Of a stretch of DNA of 64,000 nucleotides, positions 21,930-33,241 are shown piece by piece (the first letter of the stretch is position 1; every line of letters begins with the position of its first letter). The DNA comes from Hysterangium stoloniferum. Taxonomy: Eukaryota > Basidiomycota > Agaricomycetes > Hysterangiales > Hysterangiaceae. The position numbers and the translations under genes are program-made. The notes below the pieces were generated by a model. The model was not told the origin of the DNA, made no database searches, and saw nothing but the letters and a program-made list of their open reading frames with translations. The stretch is from positions 1 to 64,000 of the forward strand of contig WHVD01000019.1 in the NCBI GenBank assembly GCA_015178975.1, in the 5' to 3' direction.

Positions 21930-23063
21930 CTATCTCAAAGTCTCTGACACCCCAAATCCGCCTTCCACTTCATCTCCTGCAACCTCCGCACTTTCCACCA
22001 TATCCTGTACCTCCTCATCTTCACTCTCCTCTTTTCCCGACCCCCATCTCCGCTCCACACACTCCGCCAATGGATCGTTCGGCTGGTTTTTCGCCTTATC
22101 GGCAAATCGTTCGGATACCGCGATTACACCAATACTAACCATCATCTTCTCCAGGAAATCGTTTTGCCTCCGGAAATTCCGGACCAACGAACGGAAACCC
22201 TTCTCCTGGATCTCATTATGGCGATCCAGTGTTTCCCGCATTTCCCACATCTCAACCCCGATGAAGACCATTGTATCGACCAATTCCTTAAGGAGCTCAA
22301 CGCCCATACCATCCGTACTCGGCACCTTAGTTTCCGCAGTTTTGGTCGCTCCTGAACCTTCCGCGATGGTAGGTTTTTGAGCCTTTTCGCTTTTCAGAAC
22401 CCTTTTCGCAGCAAGAGTGCACTGAAGTTTGAGGACCGCGCAAGGATAACAAGTTCCACCCCATTTTACCTTCTGTTTCCAACAAGTTATATCCCGTACG
22501 GAACATCGAACACATGGAGTGTCATGGGCAATTTCCATCCGTTCTGGAGCCTTGACCTTTTGTTTCTGTTTCGGAAGATTAGTCAATTACCGACCTTTTG
22601 TAGATGCACTTACTTTAGGACTCGAAGGCCCAGCTTCTCCCTCTACTTCCACCTCCACGGCTTTTCGCTGTACGCAACAGTTATCGGTTGTAACCACGGA
22701 AATCTATGGAATCGGACTCACCTTTCCTTCCCTTACCTCCTTACGTTTTTCCGCCGCCTCAGCTTCTTGTTGTTTCTTCACTTCTTCTTCCTTCAACCTC
22801 TGATCCTCCATCACTTTCCGCAACCTCGCCAACTCTTTTTCTTTTTCCGCCTTCGCCCGCTCCAATTCCCGTTTTTCCGCCTCTTCCGCATCCCTCAACT
22901 CTTTTATCAATGCTTTTTCCTCCTCCTCCTGTCGTCGCTTCAACTCCTCCATTTTCTGGCGTTTTTGTTGAAGTTCTGCGACCTTCGACATTCTTTGCAG
23001 GATGGATATTTCGGTATCTGAGTCTTCCGGGGTAGTGATGAATAACGGCTGACGAATCGACAT
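21930..23063 (-). CDS. antisense spliced accessory gene of element A: coiled coil plus Zn2Cys6-like region, 343 aa
   Basis: Lies between pol and the 3' LTR on the opposite strand. Exons 23063-22722, 22667-22614 and 22565-21930 join in phase 0 with GTGAGT/GTAAGT donors and ACAG acceptors. Residues about 20-112 form a highly charged coiled coil (runs of E, K, R, Q). The third exon contains six cysteines, C-x2-C-x6-C-x10-C-x2-C-x6-C, within PCVRCSVRDITCW and TCYPCAVLKLQC; this spacing fits the fungal Zn(II)2Cys6 DNA-binding pattern, though the basic residues between the first cysteines are few. A helical region and an acidic tail (KEESEDEEVQD) follow. A TATAAAA lies about 50 bp before the ATG. 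An inverted copy at 33242-34377 retains all six cysteines. DNA binding is inferred. Antisense regulation of the element is another possible role. Confidence 0.8.
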
Positions 23064-23112
23064 ACAAGTCGTGGATAAAGAAACAAAAACGTTAATTCGA
23101 ATATTTGGAGGT

Positions 23113-23119
23113 TTTTATA
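23113..23119 (-). promoter_or_regulatory. TATA box of the antisense gene
   Basis: TATAAAA on the minus strand, about 50 bp upstream of the ATG at 23063. The same word at the same distance is kept in the degraded copy near 33187, although that coding region has stops. Confidence 0.6.
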
Positions 23120-23234
23120 CTCAGAATAATAACCGAAACTCTCACCTCCATAATTGCGTAAATTTCACGACACATAACAGTCAGCCGTCGCTTCAAACAC
23201 TCAGTACCTAATCGCCTCTATGGGATTTCGGCCT

Positions 23235-23247
23235 AACAGGGGGGTAC
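23235..23247 (+). other. polypurine tract of element A
   Basis: AACAGGGGGGTAC directly precedes the 3' LTR. The reverse-complement tract GTACCCCCC stands in the matching place beside the LTR at 32494-33057. Confidence 0.8.
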
Positions 23248-23810
23248 TGTTACGACCCGTTCCCGGATGTTTCAATATCCGACTTCCGATCTCCCACTTT
23301 CAATATCCGATATCCGACTACGGAACATCATAGTTACCGTATCATCCGCGTTCTTCGTTTGTTCCACATTTGGTAATTTGTCCGTTGACAAGTATTCACT
23401 CGTTTGTTGTTGTATTCCTGTCTCGGAATATTGTCTTCCTAATATGTCTTATTGTATTTCCGTTTTAAGAATACTTCCGTTTCCGTCTTATTATGGTCTC
23501 AGTTTGTAGTACAATAACGAGTAGACTTATATTAGTTTCCACAAATTTGTACTTTACTTTAGATCTGATATCGACTTAGTTTCTTATTCCTCCTCCCATC
23601 TTTCTGTATGCTCGATATTCGGAACTCTTCGGAACTCTGAATATCCATATCTTCTGTCATTAGTTCACTTCCGAAATTAAGGACATTGAGCGTTTGCGTA
23701 GAGGCGCAGCACATAAGCTGAAGCCGACGTCCTGACCCTATCCACGAGTTTCCGACTTCCCGGTGACTTCCCGATAGTTCCGGAATAAGTTCCCGACACG
23801 GCACTTAACA
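23248..23810 (+). repeat. 3' LTR of element A
   Basis: 563 bp, the same length as the 5' LTR and with few differences. The conserved hairpin lies at 23703-23725. Confidence 0.95.
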
Positions 23811-24309
23811 CCGATCCCCAACTTCCAACTATGAAACATCATAGTTCCTGTATCTTCGGTAATCTTTCCTTTGTTCCGCATTTGCTAATTTGTCTGTTGA
23901 CAAGTATTCATTTGTTTATTATATTCGCATTTTGGAATATTGTCTCCCTAATCTGTCTTATTGTATTCCCATCTCGGAATATTTCCATTTCTGTCTTATT
24001 GTGGTCTTAGTTCATAGTACAATAATGAGAAGACTTATATTAGTTTCCACAAATTTGTACTTTACTTTAGATCTGATATCAACTTAGTTTCTTATTCCCT
24101 CTTCCATCTTTCTGTACACTCGATATTCGGAACTCTGAATATCCATAACTTCCAGTGTAAGTCCCGTCTTTGAAATTAAGGACTTCCGAGCATTTGCATA
24201 GAGGCATAGCACATAAGCTGAAGCCAACATCCCAACCCTATTTGATGGTTTCCGAGTTTCCAGTGACTTTCCAATAGTTCCAGAATAAGTTCTGACATGG
24301 CACTTAACA
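23811..24309 (+). repeat. right part of the older solo LTR A'
   Basis: Continues the LTR that was interrupted at 16348. It shows many C-to-T changes against the LTRs of element A and ends GGCACTTAACA before GAGGG. Hairpin at 24203-24225 (with a G-U pair). Confidence 0.85.
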
Positions 24310-24771
24310 GAGGGTTGCATTGACTCTCCCCATGTTTCCAAGATTATCCATCTCAATACTTCCACTTTTTCTAATCCTGACTCATTATTTGTAAAACTCA
24401 CCTCTGATTTTCTTGGAAATTTAGTATTCCATGCCCTTATAGATTCTGGCTTTACACACTGTTTTATAGATACAACATGCATCATGAAATATAATCTGAA
24501 ACTCCAGTCTGTACCTGCAATTTCCTTGTGTTTATTTGATAGCACCAGCAATACAGCTATTATTCAAGCTTGTGACATGCCTATCCAGTTCCCATGTGGA
24601 ACATTTCAGATGGTTACATTCTTCATAATACAGCAGTCCATCCCATTTTCCATGTTTCTATGTATGTTAGAACCTTGTGTTCCTAACACCATTCTGGAAT
24701 GCACTCAACCTCCACCTCCTGTCAATATTGATGGAGAACCAAATTTGAAGTTTCTAATGCAATGACTTGTG
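24310..24771 (+). pseudogene. pol: A-family pol relic (A''), right part with a 3-kb internal deletion
   Basis: Matches the start of pol (from the gag-pol stem to about 18505), then jumps to the segment matching about 21524-21660 (HPVFHVSMLEPCVPN in intact pol). The join falls at a short CAG shared by both ends. Start-to-end with 15355-16312 it is one old copy split by A' and A. Confidence 0.85.
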
Positions 24772-25500
24772 GACATGTCATTGCATCATCATCACATCAT
24801 GTCACATGATCAAAATTAACTAATTCATATACTACAATATAATAAAGAACCCAGCCACCCAAAAATAGATAAACTGGCCTATTATAAATAGATTTTGACA
24901 GCTCTAGGCTTCAATTATGTAATGTGACATCTTTGAAGCCTTGAGTATGTGAAGTTAAAAGGAAACAGCCCAATTCTTGAAATAATAAATAAAATAAAAT
25001 AAAATCAATAAAATAGAAAATAAATTCTGGAAAATTAAGGGAAATTGTGAAAATAGACTGGATACATCACAGAAACAGAAGGTGATGGTAAGTTTTGGGA
25101 TTCTTGCAATGTTGGAAAAATATCTGTGGGAAGAGCCAGAAGAGAAGTGTTTTGTAGGGGAAGATGGAGAAGTGGCAAAGGTTCAGGAAGCTGTGGAGAA
25201 AATGGAAGGTGGTGTGGAGGAGGGAAACATCAGAGGAGCAGAAACTATGAAAGAAAATGTATATTGCAACTGAAATTTTTAATAAATTTTGACTTGCATA
25301 AAAGATTGAGAGTATGACTATTAAGTTCTTGAGAGTAAGCAAGGACAGAGATATTGGAAGTGACAGAAATGTGGTGGAATGCTGGAAACTAGAGTGATGA
25401 CAAAGGCTCAGGTTCACTGGGGTAGGCTTTATGGAAGTTGAGTACAATTTCTGTGGCATATCCTAGTTCTGAGTGTGAGAGGTATGGTGAAATATGCTCA
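24772..25500. other. AT-rich sequence without a recognisable gene
   Basis: 24950-25080 is shared with 6340-6470 and looks like an LTR end. A short ORF at 25082-25273 is Glu/Lys-rich by composition and is not supported as a gene. Confidence 0.35.
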
Positions 25501-26111
25501 GGAAATATAGTCTGGATATGCCCATACTATATTCCCATTATTATTTCTTCTTTCTCTCTATTCTATTATACACTTATATTAGTTTGACGACCTATGTATG
25601 TATGTGGTACATCGACTCTTGTGGGTGCATACACGCCAGACTCATGTATTCTAGCACCCGTAATTAGAACTCAGACACTTTTACCCCACAACCATGACTT
25701 ACCCAGACACCCAGTTAGTGTCCTGTAAGTTGTGATTGGGGTATTGTCTCGACCGTTACAGACGGGCTTCAACCATCCATGCAATCAGATTTTTGAACTG
25801 TACCAGTCGAAACTCCATCTATATATCAATCCGCACGGACTACATCCGTGCTACTCTACCATTCGACTCTCTTGTTACTCTTTTCTACATTCGAGCAGTC
25901 ATTTGGAATCACACTTAACAGTTGATTCCCTTTATTTGTTTTAGCTCTTTACCTTACTTTAGATAGCTACTTCACTCAATCGTATTGAACTAAGTAGCCA
26001 ATACCTGTTCGGCCTGTATTACACTTAGACAGTCAATACATCTATGTATCGTACCTAAACGGTCGATATTCTTTGTATATAGAACAGTTAGAACTTCCAC
26101 CACTCTTCACA
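25500..26111 (+). repeat. LTR fragment related to the first gypsy element
   Basis: Ends CCACCACTCTTCACA, as does the LTR at 3926-4566, and shares motifs such as TTATATTAGTTTGA with a third fragment at 31612-32280. The left end is approximate. Confidence 0.5.
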
Positions 26112-26395
26112 CCCAGACATCAAGCCTGTCTATGCCCAACCCTCTCTTTCTCATGCATCAGTCACCAGACCCCACCGGGACCTGTACACATCAAAGCCTG
26201 TCTATGTCCAACCCTGTTCCACACACCAGTCACTGGGCTCCACCTGGATAACCTGACAGCTCTCTAACTGAGCCCCATTCCCATTATGGTCTAATGACCT
26301 GTCATGTTTCAGACTTCACCTCCATTCCATTCCATTCCTAATACCTAGTTTGGTGTTTACTCATCTTGTTTCATGATTACTTGTTGTTAAGAACA
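26112..26395 (+). repeat. family-B-like LTR fragment
   Basis: Contains CATCAAGCCTGTCTATG, GTCACCAGACTCC-type blocks and TTTGGTGTTTACTC as in B LTRs, in plus orientation. It is cut by the C element at 26396. Confidence 0.45.
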
Positions 26396-27520
26396 GAAAC
26401 TGACTGATGTCGATAGACTGACGGGGACTGAATGGAAGGACTTGGCTTCAGCTTATGTGCTGTGCCCTCACAAGTTACCGTCGGGTGTCCTTAAATTTTG
26501 GGCAGGCAGAAACTAGTCCTGTCAAGTAAACCTCTCAGTAAACTACTGATCAGAAACTGAAGGATAAGTCAAGGGTTGGGTCGGAGAGTCTGAGATTAGA
26601 GGTTGAAGTCATAAATGTAGCTTGAAGCGTAAATCGGATGGTGTTGGAATGTGGTGGTCGTGAATAGATAACGGAGTTGGAGATCAGAGGGGTATCTAAG
26701 TCGATATTCTGATTGTCTAGTAGTTTGTTAAGTGCCGTGTCGGGAACTTATTCCAGAACTATCAGAAAGTCACCGGGAAGTCAGAAACTAGTGGATAGGG
26801 TCAGGACGTTGGCTTCAGCTTATGTGCTGCACCTCTACGCAAATGCTCAAAGTCCTTAATTTCGGAAGTAAGGCTTACGATGGAAGATACGGATATTCAG
26901 AGTTCTGAAGAGTTCCGAATATCGAGCGTACAGAAAGACGGGAGGAGGAATAAGAAACTAAGTCGATATCAGATCTAAGGTAAAGTACAAATTCACGGAA
27001 ACTAATATAAGTCTACTCGTTATTGTACTACAAACTAAGACCATAATAAGATGGAAACGGAAGTGTTCTTAAAACGGAAATACAATAAGACATATTAGGG
27101 AGACAATATTCCGAAATGGGAATATAACAAACAAACGAGTGAATACTTGTCAACGGACAAATTTCCAAATGCAGAACAAGAGAAGAATGCGGATGATACG
27201 GTAACTTTGATGTTCTGTAGTCAGAGATCGGAAGTCGGATATTGAAACATCCGGGAACGGGTCGTAACATAGTTACATTACAGTGGGTCTATATACGAGT
27301 TATCAGCATCTATAAACTACTAACTAAGGGAAGAGCAGAAACATGATTGACAAATAAACTTGACTAGGAACTGGTAGGTTATGATAATATTGGGAGCTGT
27401 GATTTAGCCGAGAGTGGGATTACGAGAAAAGGGAATAGTCCACAGGCTACAAGTATATACGGGCATATGTGAAACATAGAGTAAAACAGATCATCATAAT
27501 GAAAAGGTGAACTGAAAACT
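26396..27520 (-). repeat. LTR of family C (C1), split by an A-family LTR
   Basis: Begins TGTTAAGAACAG, with the hairpin at 26444-26466. It resumes after the A LTR at 27270 and runs into a second copy of the same family. The stretch 27330-27520 matches 27880-28050. Confidence 0.55.
26726..27269 (-). repeat. solo LTR of family A (A3)
   Basis: 544 bp, TGTTAAGTGCC to GGTCGTAACA, flanked by TAGTT on both sides (26721-26725, 27270-27274). Hairpin at 26811-26833. Confidence 0.9.
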
Positions 27521-28468
27521 GACTAATGTTGGTAGGCCGATGGGGACCGACCAGAAGGACTTGGCTTCAGCTTATGTGCTGCACCCTCGCAACTTTCTGT
27601 CGGGTGTCCTTAAATTTCGGACGGGTGAAGACTAGTCCTAATTAATACCTCTCGGCGAGACTACTGATCGGAACCAAAGGATAAGTCGAGTGTCGGGCCA
27701 AGGGATTGGAGACCGAGAGTGGGCAAGCGCACGTGGAGGCAGATAGTGGAGTACTTAGTATGAGACTGCTAAAGGTATAAGAGGATATTCTGAGTCGATA
27801 TTCTGATTGCCTAGTAACTACAACTACAACAGGCTCATATACAAGTATTTGGCATCTAGGAAATACTAACTAGGAGAAGAGTGGAAAACGGTATTGACAA
27901 ATAAGCTTGACTAGGAATGGGAAGGTTACAATTAGTTCAGAGGCCATGAGATAACTGAGAGCGGAATTATGAAGAAAGGAAATAGTCCAAGGGTTACAAG
28001 TATATATAGACATATGTGAAACATAGAGTAGAATGGATCATCATAATAAAAAGGGACATATCAGAGTTTAACCAGATAGTATGAGTATATTTTGACGGGG
28101 GCATAAACAGAGTTTGATCACTGCGAAAGCATACATCAGCATTGGGAAACCAACAGCTTCCGATGTGGGGACTTGAGCAATGACTTGAATCGTCAATAGG
28201 TGGCGATAACCTCTGGAACTGTCGGGTTGTGACACGGTCATAACAAAAGGGGATGTATGTATCAAAGCATAACCAGATGGTACGAGTATATTTTGACAGG
28301 GGCATAAACAGGGTTTGATTGCCGTGAAGGTATACGTCAGTGTTGGTGTTCCAATGGTTTCCGAAATGATGACTTGATCAATAACTTGGAACATCAATAG
28401 ATGGTAGTATTCTTGGGGACCATTGGGTTGCGACACAGTTACAACACAGTTACGACATGGTCGTAACA
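27521..28468 (-). repeat. second family C LTR (C2) with an internal tandem repeat
   Basis: Parallel to C1 from its start and ending ATGGTCGTAACA. Hairpin at 27563-27585. About 28045-28238 and 28240-28440 are two direct copies of a ~195-bp unit (both include AGTATATTTTGACRGGGGCA). Confidence 0.55.
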
Positions 28469-28744
28469 CTTGTTTAGGATTTCATTATTACTGGATTTGG
28501 TATAACATACATTCCACAGTCTATATAGTCTGGCAGATGTTGTACATACAATCCAGTCAGAAAATCAGCTTAGATCTCCCCAGTAATCTCAGTATATTTT
28601 CCACTCTATTCCTCTCTTTGAAACACACTGCTATTTACCTCGTCAGAGCCCATGGGCTCCGACCTATCTATTGCTTGACCTCCAACCCATCACTGCCCAA
28701 CCCCTCAACCTCATTGGAGCCTGTGGGCTTCCTGACTGGTCTTT
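28469..28744 (+). repeat. old B-related LTR, left part
   Basis: Contains the B-LTR blocks CAGATGTTGTACATACAATC and GAGCCCATGGGCTCCGAC in plus orientation. It is split by the solo LTR at 28745 and appears to resume at 29559. Confidence 0.5.
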
Positions 28745-29558
28745 TGTTAGGATATGTACAAGGTGGGTCTCCAGAGAAACCTGCGGGATATCCGGTAGGA
28801 CTTGGCTTCAGCTTATAGGCTGCGCCCTCACTAGATTGTGTTGTCCAATTTCAGACGGGCAGACGGGAATCCCAGGGAGTCCAGGTGGGGATCATGGGTC
28901 AGGTGTCATAGGTTGGAGGTCGTGGGTCGTGAGTCGAGATTGGTGAGAGAGATAGATGTGCCAGAGCCTGTGGGCTCCGACTAGTGTGAGCAGTGTAATT
29001 CAAGTAGGAGTTTAGAGTGGAAAATGTATTAGATTACTGGGGGGAATCTAAGCCGATTTTCTGACTGGATTGTATGTACAACATCTGCCAGTTTAAATAG
29101 ACTGTGGAGTGAATGTCATACCGAATCCAGTAATGATGAAACAAAACAAGCAAAACATAAAATGAGAATAGTAAACACCAAATTGGTGTTAGGAACGGGA
29201 CGGAACGGAGTGGAGTCTGAATAGTGACAAATCATAAACCATAATGGGAAACAGAGCAGGAGCGGAGTCGGAATCGTGACAGGTCATTTGACTAAAATGG
29301 GAATGGGGCTCTGTTAGAGAGGTGATGGGTTTTCTGAGCAGGGTCCAGTGACTGATGCGTGGGATGAGGACAGACATAGACAGAGACAGAGTCCGGTGGG
29401 TTTTCCAGTGACTGAAATACAATGTAACGAAGATGAACATAGACAAGTCTGACGTATGGAGTCCGGTGGGAATTTCGGTGAACTGATAATGGGTGCATAT
29501 AGGGCATGGGTGCGTATAAGTTAATGCCCAGAGTCCGGTGGGATTTCCAGTCGTAACA
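28745..29558 (-). repeat. solo LTR of family B (B4)
   Basis: 814 bp, TGTTAGGATATG to CCAGTCGTAACA, flanked by TCTTT on both sides (28740-28744, 29559-29563). Hairpin at 28804-28826. Confidence 0.9.
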
Positions 29559-29639
29559 TCTTTTGACCTATCAACCCCTGATCTATCAACTACACCCAGA
29601 CTCCCCAGGTTTCCAGTTAAATCCAATGATAATCAGTCT

Positions 29640-30025
29640 GCAATTTGTGTTAGTTGTTTGGACCCATATGTACCCACCTGTGCTTACCATAGCATTATCT
29701 GTGTGTTGGCAATCTACCACCACTGGTCATTCAAGTTTGAGTCTACATCTGAGTTTACTCACTCCTGTGACTCATCTACATATTCTAATATTTTGGTTGC
29801 CAAAAATGATTATTTTAATGCACACACAAAACACTTAGACATCTGATACCATTTCATTTGAGATGTACATACAGTATTCACAAGAAAACTCATGTACATG
29901 TAAATCTAATACTATACATTCCTATGGGTGACAATATTGCTGACATGCTCACCAAAGTGCTTGTCAGACCAAAGACTGAGCACCTATCATACATCCTGGG
30001 ACTGTGTTCAGCTTAAGGGAGGTAT
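29640..30025 (+). pseudogene. Ty1/copia RNase H relic
   Basis: Translated pieces read VAKNDYFNAHTKHLDI, YHFI, VFTRKLMYM and NIADMLTKVLVRPKTEHL with stops between them. This is the typical C-terminus of copia Pol (the HxRTKHI, ADxxTK and LGL blocks). A purine tract AAGGGAGGTAT and an LTR follow. Confidence 0.75.
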
Positions 30026-30283
30026 TGAAGTATAAGTATGTATTACATAAGCTACCTTTAGTAGGCTATAATACAGTAAATATAAAGTGACTGTTTAGTT
30101 CATCAATATCTTTACTGGTCATCAACAAACTATATGGAATGGTGACTGACCATGTAACCTCTCAGTGAAATTTGCTGTACATATCATTTACTGAGGGGTA
30201 TGTACACTATTCCTCTATTTTACTATAATAATCATTTATATTTACCCTAGCTATTAATAGAACTGCATGAACATATTTTAACA
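30026..30283 (+). repeat. 3' LTR of the copia relic (E2)
   Basis: About 258 bp, TGAAGTATAAG to ATTTTAACA, directly after the polypurine tract; matches the fragment at 10734-10903. Confidence 0.65.
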
Positions 30284-30949
30284 AGGATGAGACTCATCTA
30301 CCTATTATGTGCAAGGGTTCTACCTGGATTTTTCAGTGAATATTCCAGATACTAGAAGGATTTGGCTTCAGCTTATGTGCTGCACTCTTGTACACTCATT
30401 CAGGTGTCCAATATTTCAAGTTGACAGAATGCCTACATGAGAGATGTAGATACCAGAGTTCTGAGAGAGTTCTAGATATCAAGCATACAGAAAGAACAAA
30501 GGAATAGATCAGAGTGAGTTGAGACTAATTCAAGATTCAAACTGGAGAGTAAGTACATGACTGTGGAAGACTATATAGTTGTAATAATTGTATTACAAAT
30601 CTGAGAGCATAATAAAATAAGTGAAGGAAACTTGTGAGTTAGATAAATGAGGAACAAGGACCAGGACATATCAGGGAATAAGTGGAGGAACAATAAGCAA
30701 GCAAATGTATTCAAGGGGTCTTGGTCAGAGATTATTGAAGCATCTAGAGGAACACAGGCAGTCCAACCAGAGTCTGGGTTGGGAAATGACCAAGAACACT
30801 TGAAGAAGTTAATGGTTAAAGGGCAGAGTTTGATGAGTTCTAGGTCATAATATGAGGCATCCAGTTGAGGGAGGAATATCCAGCTGGGATCTGAGTTGAA
30901 GGGTACTTTAGGGATGATGTCAAGTTCCAGTGGATTCCAGATCCTAACA
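30284..30949 (-). repeat. family D LTR fragment
   Basis: Ends CAGATCCTAACA and has the hairpin at 30364-30386 (outer stem weakened). Start not resolved. Confidence 0.45.
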
Positions 30950-31131
30950 CTCATCCAAAATGTGGTTCAGAAGCTGATAATGTATCTGGAAAATATTCTA
31001 AGGAGTTTCAGGGATGGATATTCACACTACCATACTACATAAGAGAGGTTTATGAGTCCCAAGCTGGCATCAGTCAACTGTGACATGTAGAATACACGAG
31101 TATGTATCCTCTAAGCAATACTACCAAATAA

Positions 31132-31201
31132 GGTCCAGTAGCTCAGGTGGCAGAGCACTAGCATATATAGCCAGGTCCTTGGTCCAATACCGTGCTGGGT
31201 C
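31132..31201 (+). other. tRNA-like sequence
   Basis: GGTCCAGTAGCTCAGG ... CTGGGTC forms a seven-pair acceptor stem with G-U pairs and a D arm. The anticodon arm has a mismatch and the T arm is poor. It shares TAGCTCAG and GAGCACTAG with the element at 15248-15326; a tRNA-derived repeat is more likely than a working tRNA. Confidence 0.35.
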
Positions 31202-31462
31202 AACACTTTTCTATACCTTTAAAATATAGTTCCTAAAACCTGAATACCTGCTGTCTGATTTAATAAATGTCAAGCCTAATACAAGAGAGAGGGATTCTAA
31301 ATCAACATTTGAACTGGAAAATAGCAGAGTACAAGATAGTGATTCATATTCAATAACAAAAAGGTAACCAGAATCAGAGGGAAATGGAATATGAATATGA
31401 ATGAGTATGAATGGGAAGCTGGAATGTACAGAAGTCCTCGATATAACATGGTAGGGGCAAAC

Positions 31463-32280
31463 TGTTAGGATCCTATCATTTCAGACCCCTGCAACTTGGT
31501 TTTACCCCCATAACCCTCCAGCACCCTGCTATTTGTATCCCTGACCATAATATCACCACCTGCAGCATCCAGACACATGTTTCTCTGTAGATTACCCTTT
31601 TAGTGTGAAGGATAGGTCATATAGGAGGCGCGACTAAAGGCTCTAAGCCTAGACCTTAAGCCGCTTTATAATACAATTATTTCATTTTGTTTTATATTTT
31701 TTATTCTCTCTTTATCACTCATAAATACGCTTTATTAGTTTGAGAGCCCATGTATGCTTGTGGGCGCTCTCACCCACAAGAAGTATGTGTATGTCACAGT
31801 AGTAGTCACACGACAAAAACTTAGACACTTTTCAACCCCGACAACCATCACCTGCACACGCAAGTACTGGTTTGGGGTCTTGTCTAAAAACAAACCTCTA
31901 CTCTATCTCTCTTCATTGAGTCATAGTAATTACACTTCGCACTGAAGCAGTCGAAGTCTGTTACTACTATTCGACTCAACTTCAAGCTCTTGAACAGCGC
32001 GGTAAGAATATCCATCGTAACTAACTTTCTTAGGATATTCTCTCTCCTTTGCACACTATATACTTTCTCTTGTCTATTCGGCCTTCAGCCGCCCAACTAG
32101 CTAAACAATCGAATCGTACCGTAAGGTCGATCCATCCTTGTAATTATCTGCCGATCATACCTTAAGGGTCGATCGTAATCTACATCTTAACTACTAGTCA
32201 ATTGTATTTCGTACTATCGTTAGTCGATAATGATCGTACATTGAGTGGTAAACTACTCGACCCTTTACATTTAGTCATCC
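31463..32280 (+). repeat. LTR fragments: family D piece then a first-gypsy-family LTR
   Basis: 31463-31605 is the inverted start of a D LTR (TGTTAGGATCCTATC). From about 31612 (TGTGAAGGATAGG) the sequence follows the LTR family of 3926-4566 and 25500-26111, with GAGAGCCCATGTATG and a CGCTCTCACCCACAAG hairpin. Boundaries approximate. Confidence 0.4.
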
Positions 32281-32407
32281 TGTTCTATCTCTGTCCCAAT
32301 GCTCTCCCATCACCCATTCAACATGCATGTTTTATTTGCCACCTTACAACCTTTAGAATACTTGTTTTTCATCACATTTAGTCTTAGATTGTTCCTTGTT
32401 CCTTTCC

Positions 32408-32493
32408 CCACTGTTAAGTACCGTGATGATGAGCGAGTCACAGAATTTGCGAGTCACAGAATTTGCGAGTCACAGAATTCAGATCTGATATAC
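32408..32493 (-). repeat. A-family leader next to the 3' LTR of A4, with a 16-bp repeat
   Basis: On the minus strand it reads like the leader after a 5' LTR (GTATATCAGATCT, then GACTCGCTCAT), with three tandem copies of a 16-bp unit (GCGAGTCACAGAATTT on the plus strand). A leader on the outer side of what should be a 3' LTR indicates a former head-to-tail arrangement. Confidence 0.6.
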
Positions 32494-33057
32494 TGTTAAG
32501 TACCATGTTGGGAACTTATTCCGGAACTATTGGAAAGTCACTGGGAAGTTGGGAACTATTGGATAGGGTCAGGATGTTGGCTTCAGCTTATGTGCTGCAC
32601 CTCTACGCAAATGCTCAAAGTCCTTAATTTCAGAGGTGAGACTTATGATGGAAGATATGGATATTCAGAGTTCCGAAGAGTTCCGAATATCGAGCATACA
32701 GAAAGACGGAAGAGGGAATAAGAAACTAAGTCGATATCAGATCTAAAGTAAAGTACAAATTCGTGGAAACTAATATAAGTCTTCTCGTTATTGTACTACA
32801 AACTAAGACCACAATAAGACGGAAATGGAAGTATTCTGAAATGGGAATACAACAAGACAAATCAGGAAGACAATATTCCGAAATGGGAATATAATAAACA
32901 AATGAGTCAATACTTGTCAACGGACAAATTACCAAATGCAGGACAAGAGAAGAATGTGGAAGATACGGTAACTATGATGTTCCGTAGTCAGAGGTCGGAA
33001 GTTGGAAGTCAGAGGTCAGAAGTCGGATATTGAAACATCTGGGAACAGGTCATAACA
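32494..33057 (-). repeat. 3' LTR of A4
   Basis: 564 bp, TGTTAAGTACCATG to AGGTCATAACA, followed by the polypurine complement GTACCCCCC. Hairpin at 32579-32601. Confidence 0.9.
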
Positions 33058-33241
33058 GTACCCCCCTGTTAGACCAAAGTCCCATAGAGGTGATTAGGTA
33101 CTGAGTGATTGAAGCGACGGCTGATTGTTATGTGTTGTGAAATTTATGCAATTCTGGAGGTGAGAGTTTTGGCTGCTGTTCTGAGTATAAAAACCTCCAA
33201 ATATTCGAATTAACGATTTTGTTTCTTTATCCACAACTTGC

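Larger units (their letters stand above)
16349..23810 (+). mobile_element. complete Ty3/gypsy chromodomain element A (7462 bp)
   Basis: Two 563-bp LTRs (16349-16911, 23248-23810), primer-binding site, gag, pol, an antisense spliced gene and a polypurine tract. The flanks CTGAT and CCGAT (16344-16348, 23811-23815) fit a 5-bp target duplication with one transition. The LTRs differ at only a scatter of positions, gag and pol are open, and the antisense gene is intact, so the insertion is young compared with the copies around it. Domain order PR-RT-RNase H-IN-chromodomain makes it a chromovirus-type element. Confidence 0.95.

Noticed and set aside
22377..23035. Long plus-strand ORFs opposite the antisense gene
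   Set aside because: Phe/Pro/Ser-rich low-complexity translations of the complement of a charged coiled coil; they are shadows of the minus-strand exons.
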